DNA of 64,000 nucleotides from Trochalopteron elliotii. Lineage: Eukaryota > Chordata > Aves > Passeriformes > Leiothrichidae. The stretch spans positions 2,182,256 to 2,246,255 of the forward strand of contig JANPWX010000246.1 of NCBI GenBank assembly GCA_024734555.1. The letters are read 5' to 3'. A model generated the notes under the pieces. That model searched no databases, was not told the origin of the DNA, and saw nothing but the letters and a program-made list of their open reading frames with translations. Within the stretch, counting starts at the first letter, position 1, and each line of letters opens with the position of its first letter. The position numbers and the translations under genes are program-made. This document shows, piece by piece, positions 27,001-41,200 of the stretch.

Positions 27001-29723
27001 AGAGTCAGAAGAAGGTCACTGGTGATATGTAGTGTGCAGATTCAGCACTGGATGCTTTGCTGGACACAACCCTTGAGTTAAACTGGTGTTTATCACCTCA
27101 CTTTTAGTGCATTTTTACTTACGTTTGCAAGTGAGAGAAATGCTCTGCCATGCTGTCAAACTGATGACATCCAAGCCTTCCTGTGCTTCTGATAAAAAGA
27201 AATTGAAGGTCACTTCTTAAGGTCAAAAGGTTTATCTCTAATCCAGGGCAGTAAACTGAATTGACTGTGTATTTTGCAACAACAGCAGAAGTTTCAGAAA
27301 AGCTGGAATGTAGTATCTCATCCATTGTTACAGTAGTTCATATTTGAGTGAATCGTAAGGAAAGGCCATAAGATTTTAATGATGTCTTAAAACTAATGAA
27401 CCTCCACAGAATGTGGTTTTGTTTGACTTTCAACTTAATCTCTGAGTATTTCTGACAAGTTCACTCAGTCAGATGGTGTTCATGTCCCTACCGTTGCTAA
27501 GATCTCCATTACTACACTATTCTTGCTGAGGAAGATATTTACAGCTCTGTCTTCATCATACTGTTGTATTCTGGAGAATATATCCAGGGTCATGCACAAA
27601 ACAGGTCTTTTACAGCTGAAGCCTGTTGCTAAATTGTAAATGGATTCCTGTCTTTATAAGGAGAAATATTTGAGGTATTGGTCCAGATTTTCTCAAATGC
27701 TCTCCTTTGCTTGGAAGAAGGGTAAAAATAGTCAGAGCAACAATTCCCAATTCTTGTACTACCATCTTGATACCTGACTTAGTAGATGCCTCTGCTTGGT
27801 CAGCACCAGCAAAGAGCAAGCAAGGATTTCTGCCTTCTGTTTTAACCCACTGCTTCTGCCTGCTCTGCAGGTAACAGCACTGGCTACTTTCCTGCCTGCT
27901 CAGTGTTCCCCTCCATTGCTGCTGATCTCCCTTTGGCAGCCAGTGCCAAATTATGTCCTGTTTGTACTTTTCAGATGATGTAGAGGTGAAAGAACTAACA
28001 CTGCGGATTTATGACCAGTTTGGTCAAGACCACTGCAAACCTGGGATTTCTGTTAGTTGACATTTGGCATTTCTGGTTGACACCACCAATGACAGGGCTT
28101 TATTACATGGGGGAGTGCTGCTACCCTAGGTGATAATTCAAAACATTACTTATTAGTTCCCAAAGTCAATTAAAAAAATTAAATTCATGACTATTATCAG
28201 TGCATGCACACACACAAAAATAAAATCGCGTAGAATGCGGTGCAGTTAACTGCTAGCTGATTTCTCTATATATTTACAAGGGTGAGCAAACAAAAGAGCA
28301 CATCTTCAGCTTCTAGTTGAGTATAGCACATGTGATAAACATATGTTTCAGTTTTGGACAAGAGTTGGTGATCTTTTTATTCATATTTCTGAAGTCTTGC
28401 TGATCAACAAAGAAACACTGGCAAAATTTCCAAACAAAGCAGCTTCCCTGGGAAATGATTCCTCTTGTGTCAAAAATTGACAAGGCATCAAGGAAAGGGA
28501 GTTATGGGCAGTAAAGTAAGGAAACATTTACTCAGTTATGCTTTAAATCTTTTTCCCTCCACATTTAGTTGTGGCAAAAAAAACTCTGTTGAAGCTCCAG
28601 GAAAAATGGTACAAGATTTTAATCCTGCTTTTTCTGATTTAGAGGTTTTGATGTGTTGTCCTAGAGGCAAAGATAGTTGGAGACATTATGGTAGTATCTA
28701 TGAAAGCATCCACAGTGCAAAGACCAGTTTTCTAAGCCAGTCCATAAGACTGAGTAGGCCTTAACAGGTAACATTTATGGGCATATATCCACTGGTTTTT
28801 GAATTATTCTTTTGCTGCTTGATTGTGCATTGAAGCCTGTCCAAGGCTGGAGGTCACCATCACCTTCCAAGTGGTAGAAGAGAAATATATTGATGGTTTT
28901 TATTCTGCTGCAGCCATGTCTAAACCAAGAACTGATGAGCTGTGTGGATATTGGCATGCTTCAAGAACTTGAACATTGTCCAAGTCAAGCTTTGGTGTTT
29001 AGGTTGCAGTGCTTAGTCTGTGGCAAGTTTGATAGCACTGGAAATTCTGACAGCAAGAGGAAGCTGAAAAGTGTGAGGAAGCCCCATCTATTTCTGTCTG
29101 GATTGTTTGGCTTTTCAGAAATGCAAGTCAGCTGGTTTGGATGGTGTAAGATAAAAGCAATCCCTTTTGCTTCACAGTGCATTTGAGCCTGCTTGTAAGC
29201 TCTGGGAGTAAATTCTGCAAGCACTTGATAAGGCTTCAATTAAATGTTCATCTTGCAGCCAAGCACTAAATTACCTACCTTTCCAGGTCACTAGCTATTT
29301 GCTGATTAAGCTCTGATCTCCATTTTGAAAGGATTGCTGTCATTGAAACAACTGCTGTATCACCTCACAGCTGACCTAGCACCTTCTCCTGTCCCTGTTC
29401 TCTGCTCAGCTCCAAGCAGACAAATCACAGGAGCAGCTGGAGAGCGAGCAGGAAACATTGCTGGGAAATGAAAATGCAATCTCCCAGCTAATTAAATTCC
29501 TGACTGCTCTATGCTTGGTGCTATGCAAGGAATCACTTCCATGTAATACAGCTAGTGCTTGCTCTGTAAGTATTGCAGCATGCATAAAAATTTTACACAT
29601 GCATAAATTTAAAAAATCATTTTGCTAAATGAGAAGGCTGCGTCCAGTTCTGTCATAGACAGGACAGCCACAGCTGTGCCGGGAAGGCACAGCTTGCAAG
29701 ATATTCATGCAGGAGAGCACTTA
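21019..29723. other. Unrecognised sequence
   Basis: About 8.7 kb without a recognised gene, RNA or transposon. The longest open frame is 136 codons on the minus strand (23154-23564). It is Leu/His/Ser-rich with no domain I know and is probably chance. The segment around 29385-29510, which includes a CTAATTAAATTCC motif, is the least AT-rich part and could be a conserved non-coding element, but this cannot be judged from one sequence. Confidence 0.5.
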
Positions 29724-29737
29724 ATAAAAAGTAAAGG

Positions 29738-29860
29738 AGTTACTTATAAAAATAATAAATAAAATAATAAAAATTAAAAAATAATAATAAAAAATAAAAT
29801 AATAAAAAAAGGAATCAGCACCACTGACTTAATAAAAAAAAGGGAGTCAGCACCACTGGG
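29738..29860. repeat. A/T simple sequence with a 30-bp duplication
   Basis: An irregular AAT/AAAT-rich tract runs from about 29738 to 29810. A roughly 30-bp unit then occurs twice in tandem. Each copy has an AATA plus A-run, followed by GGARTCAGCACCACTG (29811-29826 and about 29843-29858). The second copy differs by a few bases. This looks like a local slippage duplication. Confidence 0.8.
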
Positions 29861-32800
29861 AAACAAACCATACATGGAGGGCTGGCTGTCCAGTGCAAAT
29901 AGAATAAAACTACTCACTAGACAGAAAATACCATTTCCTTCCTCTAATCCTGCATATTTTCAGTAATCCTAGGCACTGCTTGGGGTGATGCCAATTTAAT
30001 ACACAGCAGTGAAGTTACAGAACATCTCTTTACCTTCAAAAACCATGGTCCTGATGGAAAATTTGAGATTATCAAGTCAGTACTGTAGATTAAGCAAATT
30101 TCTGAATGCTGCAAAGTGGAGCAGAAACTGTTAGATCAGACAATTTGTTCATCTACATCATTGTGGTTGGCAACAGACTGCTTTTAATGCTATAAAAAAG
30201 AGTAAAGCTTCTTCAGAATAAATTATGGTTATATAATAGGTTGTATGATTAGCATCATACTATGGTGATACTTAAGAAAATTAGGCCTTTTTTACTCTTT
30301 GAGATGAATAGTTTATTTCTCTGATAGACAAGATCTGTCATCCCATGTGGCATTCATTTTCAGAACTTGCAAAATTGTTAACACGTTGATCCAGGACATG
30401 TAGGAATCATTTTGTGCTGTTGGTGTTGTTGGTGCTTGTTTCTCAGAATATTGTCCACGTAATGGATCTAAAATGAGCCAGAACCCTGTTATTGATCCAG
30501 TGGCTTCAAGCCAGCACTGCTTAATGTCTGAAGGGCGGGAGTCAAAGACAGAGAAGTAGAACAAATAGCAGAGGTCATAAGAACTGTCCTGTATTTGCAT
30601 GAGCTTGAAGGACTCTTTTTACCTGGAGTCTTAGCCTTGGGATATTTCCTTCCTGCTACCTTGCACTGAAATGAAAATGGTAACCCACAAACTCCTGAGT
30701 GAGAGACAAAGGGAGTACTCCTTTCTCTCTGAAAATTAGCCATGAGGTGGAATGTGACTCCTCCCCCCCATCAGCCTTGCAGAGAGCCAGGAAAATGGGG
30801 AGACAGTAGTTAATTAGTAGGAACTCAGAATAAGTACTTCTATACAGGAAGTTATTTTAGGAAGAGCTGTTCTCCCTTGGTAGAAGAGCTCCCACAATGT
30901 GTGTTTGTGGAAATGATCATCCAAAGTCTGTGAGAGTACTTTTAGAAGTCTTCAGCTGTGAACCTTTAGGTTGTGCTAATAATTTTTGTCTAGTAGCTCT
31001 TAGACCTGTAGTCAGTCTTGTATTAGGCATATTTTGGTTGATTTTGCTTGCCATTATGTTCCTTATGCTAACTTTATTATTTGAGCATCAAAATTGAATG
31101 TAGTGCTGCAAACAGAATAAGGTATTCTGTCGCAGGGAACTTGTAGTCTAATTCAGGCACAGTGACGCACAGGCATACATAATATACATGATAAGGATGC
31201 AAATTCAAAGTAATAAAGGTGTCTTGGGGAAAATCAGTGCTGCAGGCTAATTTACTACTTCTGAAGAGCTACTAGACTGCAGAACATAATGAAAACATCG
31301 AGCAGTTCAAAAAGTGTCTTTTCCTTCTTTTTTCTCCTTTTTTCCAAAATGCTAATTGCTGATGCATCCTCAAATGGAGGGCCAATGCCCAAAGAAAATA
31401 GAGAGAGAACAAAATTGGGATCTTCTCTATGTTCCTGTTTTCTGAACTGGAGCCCAGAAAAGAAAATTGAGGATTTCTTTACTTTCTTAACTGGAGTATG
31501 CCTTGTGAAATTAGAATTTCATTAAAACAACAAGAAGAGAAGGTGGGTTGAACCTGGATTGCATCCACTATTGGTGTAACAAGAGTCCTGTTAGCAATGT
31601 ACTGTGAGCTTCTCAGAAAATTTTGAGTTTCTACTTGGCTTTATGTGTACCTGTAAGATTGAGACGTTGGACATTGCTTTTCTTGCTGAGTATGGATGCA
31701 AACTGATAAGGTAATGATCCTAGAAGGTAGATACTAGGAGTACCCAAAGCAAACAAATCCAGATTTTAATCTGTTTCCCAGTCTAAATGTCTAATGGGGA
31801 TCCACACAGTTACATGCACAAGCAAACCTTGGAAAGCAGTGATCCTATCAAATTTGCTGGCAGGTCTTTTACTTTGCATTTGGACTCTTGTTTAAGCCTT
31901 GATTTTGTGTTGCTTATGGTGGTTGTTTTTCAGGAGTGTCACCCACTCTTTTTGTTTATGGGTCTAACCACGTTTCATTTAAATGTTCAGTGATCACAGT
32001 GAAGGAGCTGTCAAAAAACAAGCTTTGTATACCAAACTCATTATCATCATGTAGCAATTTTGTCACTCATATTGATCCTTCAAACCACACCTGAATCAAG
32101 AAGTAACTATAAGGTCAGAAGAAGCAGAAGGAACACAGCTAAAATGTGTATGGGACAGAGAAGTTCTCTGCAGACTTTCAAGTGATGGCTGCAAGTCCTG
32201 ACACCAGTTGCATCCCTGACATGTAGTGTGCTCTCAAGGAAGCCACCTGACTTCTCAGGAAATATACTGGTTCCAGATGAAGAAAACTGTAAAGTACAGG
32301 ACAGTTTTTGAAAGACAATGATCAAAAATGCAAGTGGAATTTTGCACACACAGACATACAAACACACAAGTACCCATGGATTATTTGAACAGAGAAGCAC
32401 CAAAAAATTTAGTTAATTCCAGAGAATTAACTAAATATTTCTAGTGAGATCAACTGTACTTGTTTATTAGCATTTTGATAACACTACAACTGAGAGTCAA
32501 GAACTGCTTTAATTTTGTTGGTGGGTCTGTGACTGACTCTTGCGGTAGATGAGCTATTAGCATGGCAACTAAATTTTTCTATTTTTCTGAGCATACTTAT
32601 TTTCACTTTGCTGTGTCTACAGGTTGAAAATGATACATTTAACAAAGTTGCATGGACAGGTCTTCACAGTAGATGTTTCTGGATAGTCCATAGTCTTCTA
32701 GAGTGACTGAAGGGCTATCACTCAGGTTGTGTGCATTTAGCAGTATAAGGCCAGGAACTTTTCAGTCTCATGTTTTCTTTATGAGGGTAAACCCATTAAA

Positions 32801-34329
32801 GACTCTTAAGATATTCAGTTCCTGTGGGGGCTGAGTCAAATACCTCTCTAAGATTGATTAATGCTAGGAAAAAAAGCAGTATGTCTTTCTATAGCATCAT
32901 TTCATGAAGCTGAAGTAATTCTTTGTTGTCTTTTTAAAAATGTGATTACCGTAAGTTATTATTTATATAAACCGCATAAGGTATCTCACTTATTCATATA
33001 TACTTGCGTTCACATTGCACATGTATTATGTTGTCAGTGAAGTACACCCATCTTTTCTCAGGACTAAGATTTTTTTTTTTACTTTCTGGTCAACAAATAC
33101 CATATACTAATTTGAAAGTATTAATTTTCATCTGTACTTTCAGAAAAAGAATCACCATCACACTGCAGGTGTTTTCTCTCAATGCATTGCAAAAACTATA
33201 GGTTGAAGAAAAAGTGGATAAATGTTTACTTTGGTAAATACCTTTGAAAACATCAGAAGTGTCTTCCTTTTGTTTGATTAAGACAACATTTTAGAAAAAC
33301 AAAGCTCTCAGGTATGTATCTTTGGAAATAAAGTAAATTATCTGATTCCCAAGACAGACAAGCACTAAGAGTTGTCCACAGACTCCTGCAAGAGACAGGT
33401 TAACTCTGTACTGAGGGCATCAAAAAACCTAGTTTGTAATCTGAAAAAAAGTACTCATGCAAATTTAGGCTGAAAAAACTGTGCCCCAAATTTTAACAGT
33501 TTTTTAAGCAAGAGCAAGACAAAAAACAACCACTGACTTTAGCAGCCAAACAAATACCCATCTGGTTCTTCGCATTGTGTGAGAGCAACACACTGCAATT
33601 TTGCAAATGGAACGTTTTTATTATTTAATTAGTCTCAAAAGCTAAACGATTGAAAGAAATAAACTGAGTCCATTAATATTTTTTTTTAAAAATTAATAAC
33701 AGCAGGCCTGGTGCCTAAATGTCTTACTCATGAATGTAAAAATAACTGATTTTGTTACCAGCTGTATACTCTGGTAAATAATGGGCTTGAGCATACAATT
33801 TCCTCTACATGTGACTATTTTCTCTGCTTTTTTGTTAGCCAAGATGTGTCTGTGAGTTTGCAAGACCAAGCCTATTCAAAAGATAGGAGATAACATCCGG
33901 AACCCTTGCTGCCTGGCACCGTGAATGGGGATTCTGGATTTCTGCTTCTTGTTATGGTGCCTCTTTTGCTGTGGGCTTTGGTCTGTCCTGCTCTATTGTG
34001 GAGTTAATATGCTGAAACAGGTTACCCGGGACATTATCAGACTTGTAGGTTTTAAGCTGAGAGTCAGTTTCTAAGAAAGAAACATTTGACCTAAGAATGT
34101 ATATGGTAAGTCCACAAGGCTAGAGGGTCATGGGGTCTTAGGGGAAATGGACCATTGTCTTCAATGCAAATAGCAAGGTTACTGTGAGGCTAATACCTAC
34201 CTGTCTAGTTTGCAGCATGTATTAGCAGAGAAGCATTGATTCCTCTCACAGACAAGGAATCCTTCTGGAAGTATTTTTTCTTTTGCTTTGCAGCTTTGGT
34301 TGGTGGGATTGGTGTAGCAGATCCATGTG
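29861..34329. other. Unrecognised sequence
   Basis: No confident gene or transposon over about 4.5 kb. One spot (33839-34105) has an acceptor, body and donor in the right order and is listed as a lead. A T11 run is at 33070-33080. Confidence 0.5.
33839..34105 (+). other. Candidate exon with a short hydrophobic open frame
   Basis: The upstream flank is a pyrimidine-rich run ending in TTTTTTGTTAG (33828-33838), a good splice acceptor. The downstream flank is ATG followed by GTAAGTCC, a strong donor with its GT at 34106-34107. Inside, an ATG at 33925 opens a frame of 49 codons to a TAA at 34072-34074. Its first 30 residues or so are rich in Leu, Cys, Phe and Trp, like a signal peptide or single membrane segment, and a basic tail follows. 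The frame stops inside the exon, so if the exon is real it is a non-coding RNA exon, a UTR or a micropeptide. Nothing in it matches a family I know. Confidence 0.15.
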
Positions 34330-35205
34330 CACAGAGCCACAGAATATGCTAAGTTGGAAGGGACCCACAAAGATCATTGAGGTCAACTCCTGGCCCTGCA
34401 CAGGACCATCCCTAGGTCAGAATGTCATACTGTGTGCCTGAAAATATTTTCCAAACCCTTCTTGAACTCTGTCAGGCTTGGTACTGTAACCACTTCCTAG
34501 GGAGGCTGTTACAGTGCCCAAACACCCTCTGGGTAAAGAATGTTTTTCTAATATCCAACGTAAACCTCCCCTGACACAACTTCAGGCCACTCCCTCGGGT
34601 CCAGTCACTGGTCAGCACAGATGAGAAATCAATACCTGCCCCTGCTCTTCCCCTCATGAGGAAGCTGCAGACTGCAGTGAAGTCTGCTCTCAGTCTCCTC
34701 CTCTCCAGGCTGAACAGGCCAAGTGACCTCAGCCAGTCCTCATAAGCCTTCCACTCAAGGCTCATCACCATCTTCATTGCCCTCGTTTGGATGGTCTCTT
34801 TGTATATATTTTTTTTGTGGTGCTCAAAACTGCACCCAGCTCTTGTGGTGAAGCCAACCAATGAACAGCAGAGGGGACAATTCCTTCCCTTGCCCAGCTG
34901 GTGATGGTGTTCCTGATGCACCCCAGGACAGGGTTGCCCCTCCTGGCTGCCAGGGTACTGTTGACTCATGTTCAACTTGCCATCAAGCAGGACCTCCAGG
35001 TCCCTTTCCAGGGCACAGCTTTCCTGTATCTCTTTCTCCAGTCTGTCTGTTTATCCAGGATTGTCCCGTCCCACTTGCAGAATTCAGGACTTCTTCCCCT
35101 TGTTGGACTTCATATAAGCTGGTGATTGCCCAGCCCTCTAATTTGTTGAGATCTTCCCTGCCCTTGAGGGAGTCAACTCCCAGCTTTGTATCTGTTTGCT
35201 TATAG
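34330..35205 (-). mobile_element. CR1 LINE copy, 5'-truncated (longest in the window)
   Basis: Reverse complement of CR1. At its 3' end are two diverged terminal units (CACAGAGC, CACAGAAT) and AAGTTGGAAGGGACCC. Further in are the blocks around CTGGGTAAAGAATGTTTTTC, CTCTCCAGGCTGAACAGGCC and CTCAGCCAGTCCTCATAAG. The 5' part has ACCTCCAGGTCCCTTTCC, TTCATATAAGCTGGTGATTGCCC and TTGAGGGAGTCAACTCC, which I recognise as CR1 sequence far from the 3' end. About 875 bp remain, and the 5' end fades out near 35205. No intact reverse-transcriptase frame is present; a 167-codon minus-strand frame at 34472-34975 lies inside the element and is not a gene. Confidence 0.93.
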
Positions 35206-38200
35206 AAATGAGTTTTGGATGCGCTGAGTTTACTCACCAAACCAAGATGTAAATTAAGAAGCTGAAAACCCAAAATTACAAATGTGTTTTCTGTTTGCCT
35301 ATTCATGCTGCAAAATTCTGCAGGCCTAGACTAGTTGGAAAATGCATGCTGCTTTTTGTACCAGATATTCATTATGTCCATGTACTTGCTCACCCATACT
35401 TGTGTGAGCTGACCTGGTGCCCAAAACAGATCTTCAGGAACTGGAGACAAAATCAGCAGTAGTTGGGACAGCACAGGAGATGGAATTTCCTTAGCCCCCT
35501 GAAGAAAGTCCTATCTCTTATATGTTACCAACAAATTACTTTCAGGTCATGGCTTTGAGGGTCCAAGTGTGGCAGCTGCTGTCAGCTGGACTATGGATGC
35601 AGGTAGCTGACAGTCCCTCCACTGAAGGCAAAAACAGGGATGTTCCCAGGTGCCATAGGACCATTCCCAGGTGTCCCCCACAAGAAGGGCAGTGCATCAG
35701 CTGCTGTTCCTATTGACAGAACCGTGGGTTGTAGATTGGGTTTCGACCTTTCCCTGTGCTTTGGTTATCCTGTACTGCTCCAAAATGCCTTCTCAACTCT
35801 ATGGTCTTATAGCAATTTACTTTATCTGGATGTTGGACTCAGAAGAAAGCCCCAAACAGATAGGAAATTTGGATAAAGAGAGAAAGGGTTGCAGTAAAAA
35901 TTGCAGGCAAGCTACAAATAAACACTAAAAGCATTTGTGCTTATTGTTAATATTGGATATAATACTCAGTGCCAAAGCTCACACAGCTGGAAAGACATCT
36001 AGATAGTAATCATGGAGGTACATAATATGATGTTATTATGAGTAACTTAGCAGCAACTACTGGAAGAGAGGTTTTTCTTACTGCATAAGAAATTTTTAGG
36101 TTTTGATACTGCTTATATTCTTTTCAGTACAGTATTTTTGAATGCCAGGTGACCCTACTGTGTATTCTGAGCAGATCATGTATTTGTGGCAGAATTGAGG
36201 AAAACCAGTGGCAACTTGAAGCAACTGGAAACTGAAATAAATTTAAATATTTATTTAAAGTATTAATATATTTATCTCTTTGTAGCTTAAAGCAGAGGTG
36301 CTATGATTCAGCAAAGCTCCCTCTCACCTCTACTCAATAGCAAAACAAATGCTGACCCGTGAAGTGTGCTGAAACACAGTGGAAAGAGAGGTGTTTCATC
36401 ACCATGTTGTCTCTCTGCTCCTCTAACTACAGCAGTAGGGACTTAGCTTGCTGCTTCCTCCACTTTTTTTTTGCAGTAAGGGCTTCCTGACATTGCCTTT
36501 TTGGTTTTTTCCTTCTAAAATTTACAACTTGCTTTGGTGAGTAACACTATTTGGCAAGGGAGAACCGTGCTTGCAGAGAAAGGCCACAGGTTATAGGGGA
36601 GAGAAGCCAGGGAAAGCTTGGCAGTGCTGATGTTTCTCTTACACCCTCTACCAGCTGGTCCTTCCATTTTTTCCTCTGATTGCTAAAACTTGTATTGAAA
36701 ATTCAGGCACTTTTGCAAATATTTTATTTCTCTGCTTTAAAAAACCCCAGATTTCTTTGTACAAGTGTAATTGTTGAAAAATAGCATCATGCCTCAGAAA
36801 CTCCAATTTTCCATTACAATATATCCTCTTAATTGACGTCTTTATCTGTTTTTTTAAAGAAATGTGAATAACTAAATGCTATATTCTTAGCCTATCACAA
36901 AGGTAATCATAATGGTGTTAGGCTGTGTCTCTGTTATTTCTTTCTTGTTTGGGAAATACCTCACCTACTCTCATTCATTCTTTTTTTCCCATTCACCTTC
37001 AGTTTGGCTCTCCCAAACTCCCATGCCTAGGAGTTCTCCATGACCAATATAAGGCATAAAAGGGTCATAATATACTGGCTATAATGCAATCCATTAATGA
37101 AGATTTTTGATAACAGGGCTGAATATCAGCAAAGTCTACATCTCCTGAAAGAATATTTTCTGTATTATTTTTATGAATTGACACAAAATAATTTGTTCTC
37201 TTGCAAGCTGTTCCAAGGAAATAATTGGGAAATACTTAGAAATTATTAAATTATTCATTGTGAATGCCCGAAGAAAAAATTTATAGGGTTTTCACAAAGT
37301 CCTGGAAACTTATAGTAGTAATTTTTTTTCATTAAATGGACCATGTACTGCAGGAAGCACATATATCTTCCTGGGAGGAACAAGAATTTATTCCCTCAGG
37401 CAGCTTGGCTGTAAATAAATAGAAGGTAACATATAACATTTCAAAAGGCAAGCAGAATCCAATTTAGTTAGTGAGAAGAAAAATAGATAAATAGAGAAGA
37501 CCATTATCTCTTTGGCAATAGGTATGTATAATTTTAAGTTAATATAAGGTAATGAGGATGAGGATAGAGCTGTGCAAAATCAGGTACTTTCAGATCACAG
37601 AATGAAAATATCTGGTGGAAAAGATTAATGCAAAATATCTAAGCTAATCCAACATTAGGAAAATTCAGGTCAAACCTGGGATTAGCGCTTTTTGTTCTCT
37701 ACTAATAACCTTGATGTTTCCATACTTACCTTTCTCACTTTCATACATTTAACTTAATTCTTTATGTAAAAAAAACCCCAAACCATGCCTCTTACAGCTC
37801 CTATCTCTTCTGTTAAAAGCAACAGAACAGTGCTAGCCTGGTGCCTTGAAAATCTGCAGATGAGTAAGTATCAGAGATGGCACTGAACAGCTGTTTCTCT
37901 GGGCAAAACTCATCCGTGCATCTGTGAGCAGTTGAGCTTTTTGTTATTTGATGTGTGAGTGGCAGCAGCAAAGTGAGGGTGAAGGAAGAGGGCAGATTGT
38001 ATAAAAAATCCCTCCTTTTTTGCCAGATATTTTTGCCTCTCTGAAGCATCTGCTAAAGTGTTTAGGTTTTTTTTTTTATACCATTATAGAAATGTTGTTT
38101 TGCTAATGTTAGCAAGATCTTAATATAAATTTTGTTTTTGAGAATATTTTCTTTGTAGCAAATTTTTGGTTTGTAACAAATGCTTTTTAATGGGTTGGTG

Positions 38201-41200
38201 TGTCTTTTCTGCTTTTATGAAAAACTATCCATGTTTTGCTAAGACACAAAACCTTGAAAATCGGAATTAATTATAGGCAAAGAAAAAGTTATAAAGTTGT
38301 GCTTTGAGGGATGAAAAAGAGGCACAAAGCAAACACTGCAGAATTTATTTGCCCAAAAATAATTGACAGCATATGTAATTTTGTGTTGATTTAAATTATT
38401 TGTGAATTTAAGTCCAATTCAGCAGTTACAGCCTCATGAAGCAAACAGAAAATAATTGAGGAGATGACAATTTCTTGAGATCTTGTTTCAACAGAAGTAA
38501 GGCCCTTCAACCTGTCTTCATTCACTTCAGATGCAAAATGTTGCTGTGTTCTCTAGCAGAACAAAGATAATTTTTAAACTTTTCCCTTCCCCACATCCCA
38601 AATTTTGGCACTCACAAAGTAAGGTTACATTGGAGAGCAATTCAATATTCAAAGGAAACATCTCTGTAAAATTCCAGAGTCTCAACATTCTGGCACTTCC
38701 GAGGTCAGGGCTATGGGCAAGACTTGTATGTAAATTAAGTAGAGACCTCTCTGAGCAAAGAACTTCTAAGCCAGGCTAAAATGCCTTTTTAGATGTTTCA
38801 AACCAAGCGGTTTGCAGTGTGGAGTCCTAGTAGAAAGTGAGTACATCTTATCAACTAAGGGAAAGACACTTTTGTAGGCCGAAAAAAGAAAAAGAGTAGA
38901 GACTGGCTTAAAAAGAGCTATTTAGCATAATGAGAGGGAAAGAACAATACTGCCACGGCAGCTTGCCTGTTCTACTGTGCAGGTAGAGGAGCTAATTTGT
39001 TCTTAATATGTTAAAGAATTATTGATCCATTGATACAGTACAGGGCTATTATACTGGTAAAAGAAAAAAAAAAGGGAAAAGAAATCACACCATTATGAAG
39101 GAAGAAAAAGAGAAGCCTGGGATTTATTAACTTGTTAGTTTGGGATTAATCCCTGAAAAGAAAAAAACAGGAAAAGTTACTGAGCAAGTAAACTGTTGAT
39201 TCGTATTTAGAGCGTAACAAGGAAATGAGCAGCAGTCCTCAGAGTCAAGAAGAAATTGCATGGGAGCCATCTGATTTTCTCATGTGAGAGTATCATGTTT
39301 ACTGGACATGGAAGAAAAAACAGTTGACAGGTTTCTTGGTTTCAGTAGCGATTTTCACAGAGTCTTTCATGACACTCATTTGCAAACTATTGAAGCCTGA
39401 TGCTCATGAAATGCTTACAAGGTGTAATATTGTACTATATTGTTCTGAAAAAGATCAGGCACAGAATAGATATCAAACCAGTTGCCCTGAAATGCTTTGT
39501 AGCGCATGCCTTTTTATGGAGGTCACCTGAAGTTTGGCACTATACAATCACATCACAATCTATGGCCTATGTAATATGATATTCCATTATGTATTTTATA
39601 TCTATTTGATTTTAAGTACATTTACACATTACACAAACCTGTTATTTATGCTGCAGGAATGTTGAAGGGCAGGAGTCATACCCAAATAGCCACGATAAAC
39701 TACAAAAATGGCCTGGAAAAAAGTTGGATGCTATTCGGTTGGGATGACCACATTTAGACACAAAAAAATCAACTGCAAGTGTGGAGGATGGGGAACAAGA
39801 TGTGGCTGCTTTCTGGAAAAAGATCTGGGGGTAGGAGAGTTACAGTGATAGAAAAACTGAGTGTGAGCCAATAATGTTGTACTGCTGCAAACAGACAACA
39901 TACTGGGGTGTAGGAGGAGGATAGCTGTGTGGAAGATACCTGGTGAAATCCTCCTTCTGTTGCTGGCACACAGAAGATCTCAGCTGTAGTATTTTGCCTA
40001 GTTTGAGGCAGACCGCTTCTAGGAGGAAGTGGAAAAGCCAGTGGAAGAAACTTTGGGAGAGAGCAGCAAGGGCAACTGAAAAACAAGGTGTGCAGGAGTT
40101 CAGCCAAGGAGCTACTGGTCAGTGTGCCAGAGTTGAGACTGAGAGAGTGTTTGTCCCTTCAGTTATGTTGCATCAAAGGTGGCGACAGACAGGAACAGAG
40201 TAGTCTGATCTCTCTGTCCACAGTGAGTAGATCAAGGAGAAGAGACCTTAACATGCAGTAAAGGAGCTTCAGACATGAAGGAAAACATTCTATTCATGAG
40301 GAGAGTGAGATACTAGAGGACACTGCCTGGGAACAGGCAGGGGCCTGTGCCATCTCTCCTGGAAGATTTCCAGGGTGGGTTAAAGTAGCTGCACGGGTTT
40401 GGTCTCTCAATAGAGAAGGTAGAGGAGAGGCTGGGTGATCTTGCAAGCTCCTTTCCTCCCTGTTTCCTGTGTTGCTCTGGCCCTAGCCCTGGCAAAGCAG
40501 GGTTTGTGCTTCCTTGAAAAGCTGCCACCTGCTTAACTCCACAGCAAGACAGCTCAACACAGGTATCACCCACCTGGTGCTGTTGGGGCACCATTACAGC
40601 ACCAGATTTTGGGCACCATTTTATTATCATTATAGGCATTACCTCCTCCTGTTAAACAAACAAGGAGTATCTCAGAATATCTTTTATGGTGCTGCAGAGC
40701 AGCTTTATGTCAGACTAGGCTCTGACCTTTTGGATCCAGGCAAGCTGTCAAGCTCTGAGCTAGATGTTCTTTCATGTCTGTGGTCCTTGTGAGACTTTGT
40801 GTCTGTTAGGATTAGTACTCTAACTCCCGCTAATGTTTCAGTTTTGCAAGGCGTGAGGCTTCTTTAGGGTGCATGTCTCCAGGTAGTACTTTAAAAGAGC
40901 CCCAGTTACTATGTAACCTCATTTCATATAATGAGTTTTATCTTCCTTATTTCTTACTTTTTAAGTATCCCTTGCTACATCCGAGAGCAGCTGTGGGCTC
41001 AGAAATCGTGTCTTTCCAAAGGGTTACAGTGGAACATCTCTGTGAGAGTTTGGCTGCACCTGGAGTCACTCACATGCTGTCGCTACAGCACTGTACAACA
41101 ATCTGCCATCATTTGAGCAAATATCACTCAATGTTTCAAAAGAGTTGGCATGGTATAGAGGGGTCACATTTTAACTGATAATTTCAAAAAGATCTTCATC

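Noticed and set aside
34472..34975. A 167-codon minus-strand open frame, the longest in the window
   Set aside because: It lies entirely inside a CR1 copy and crosses its non-coding-looking 3' region. It does not read as the CR1 reverse transcriptase or any other protein.
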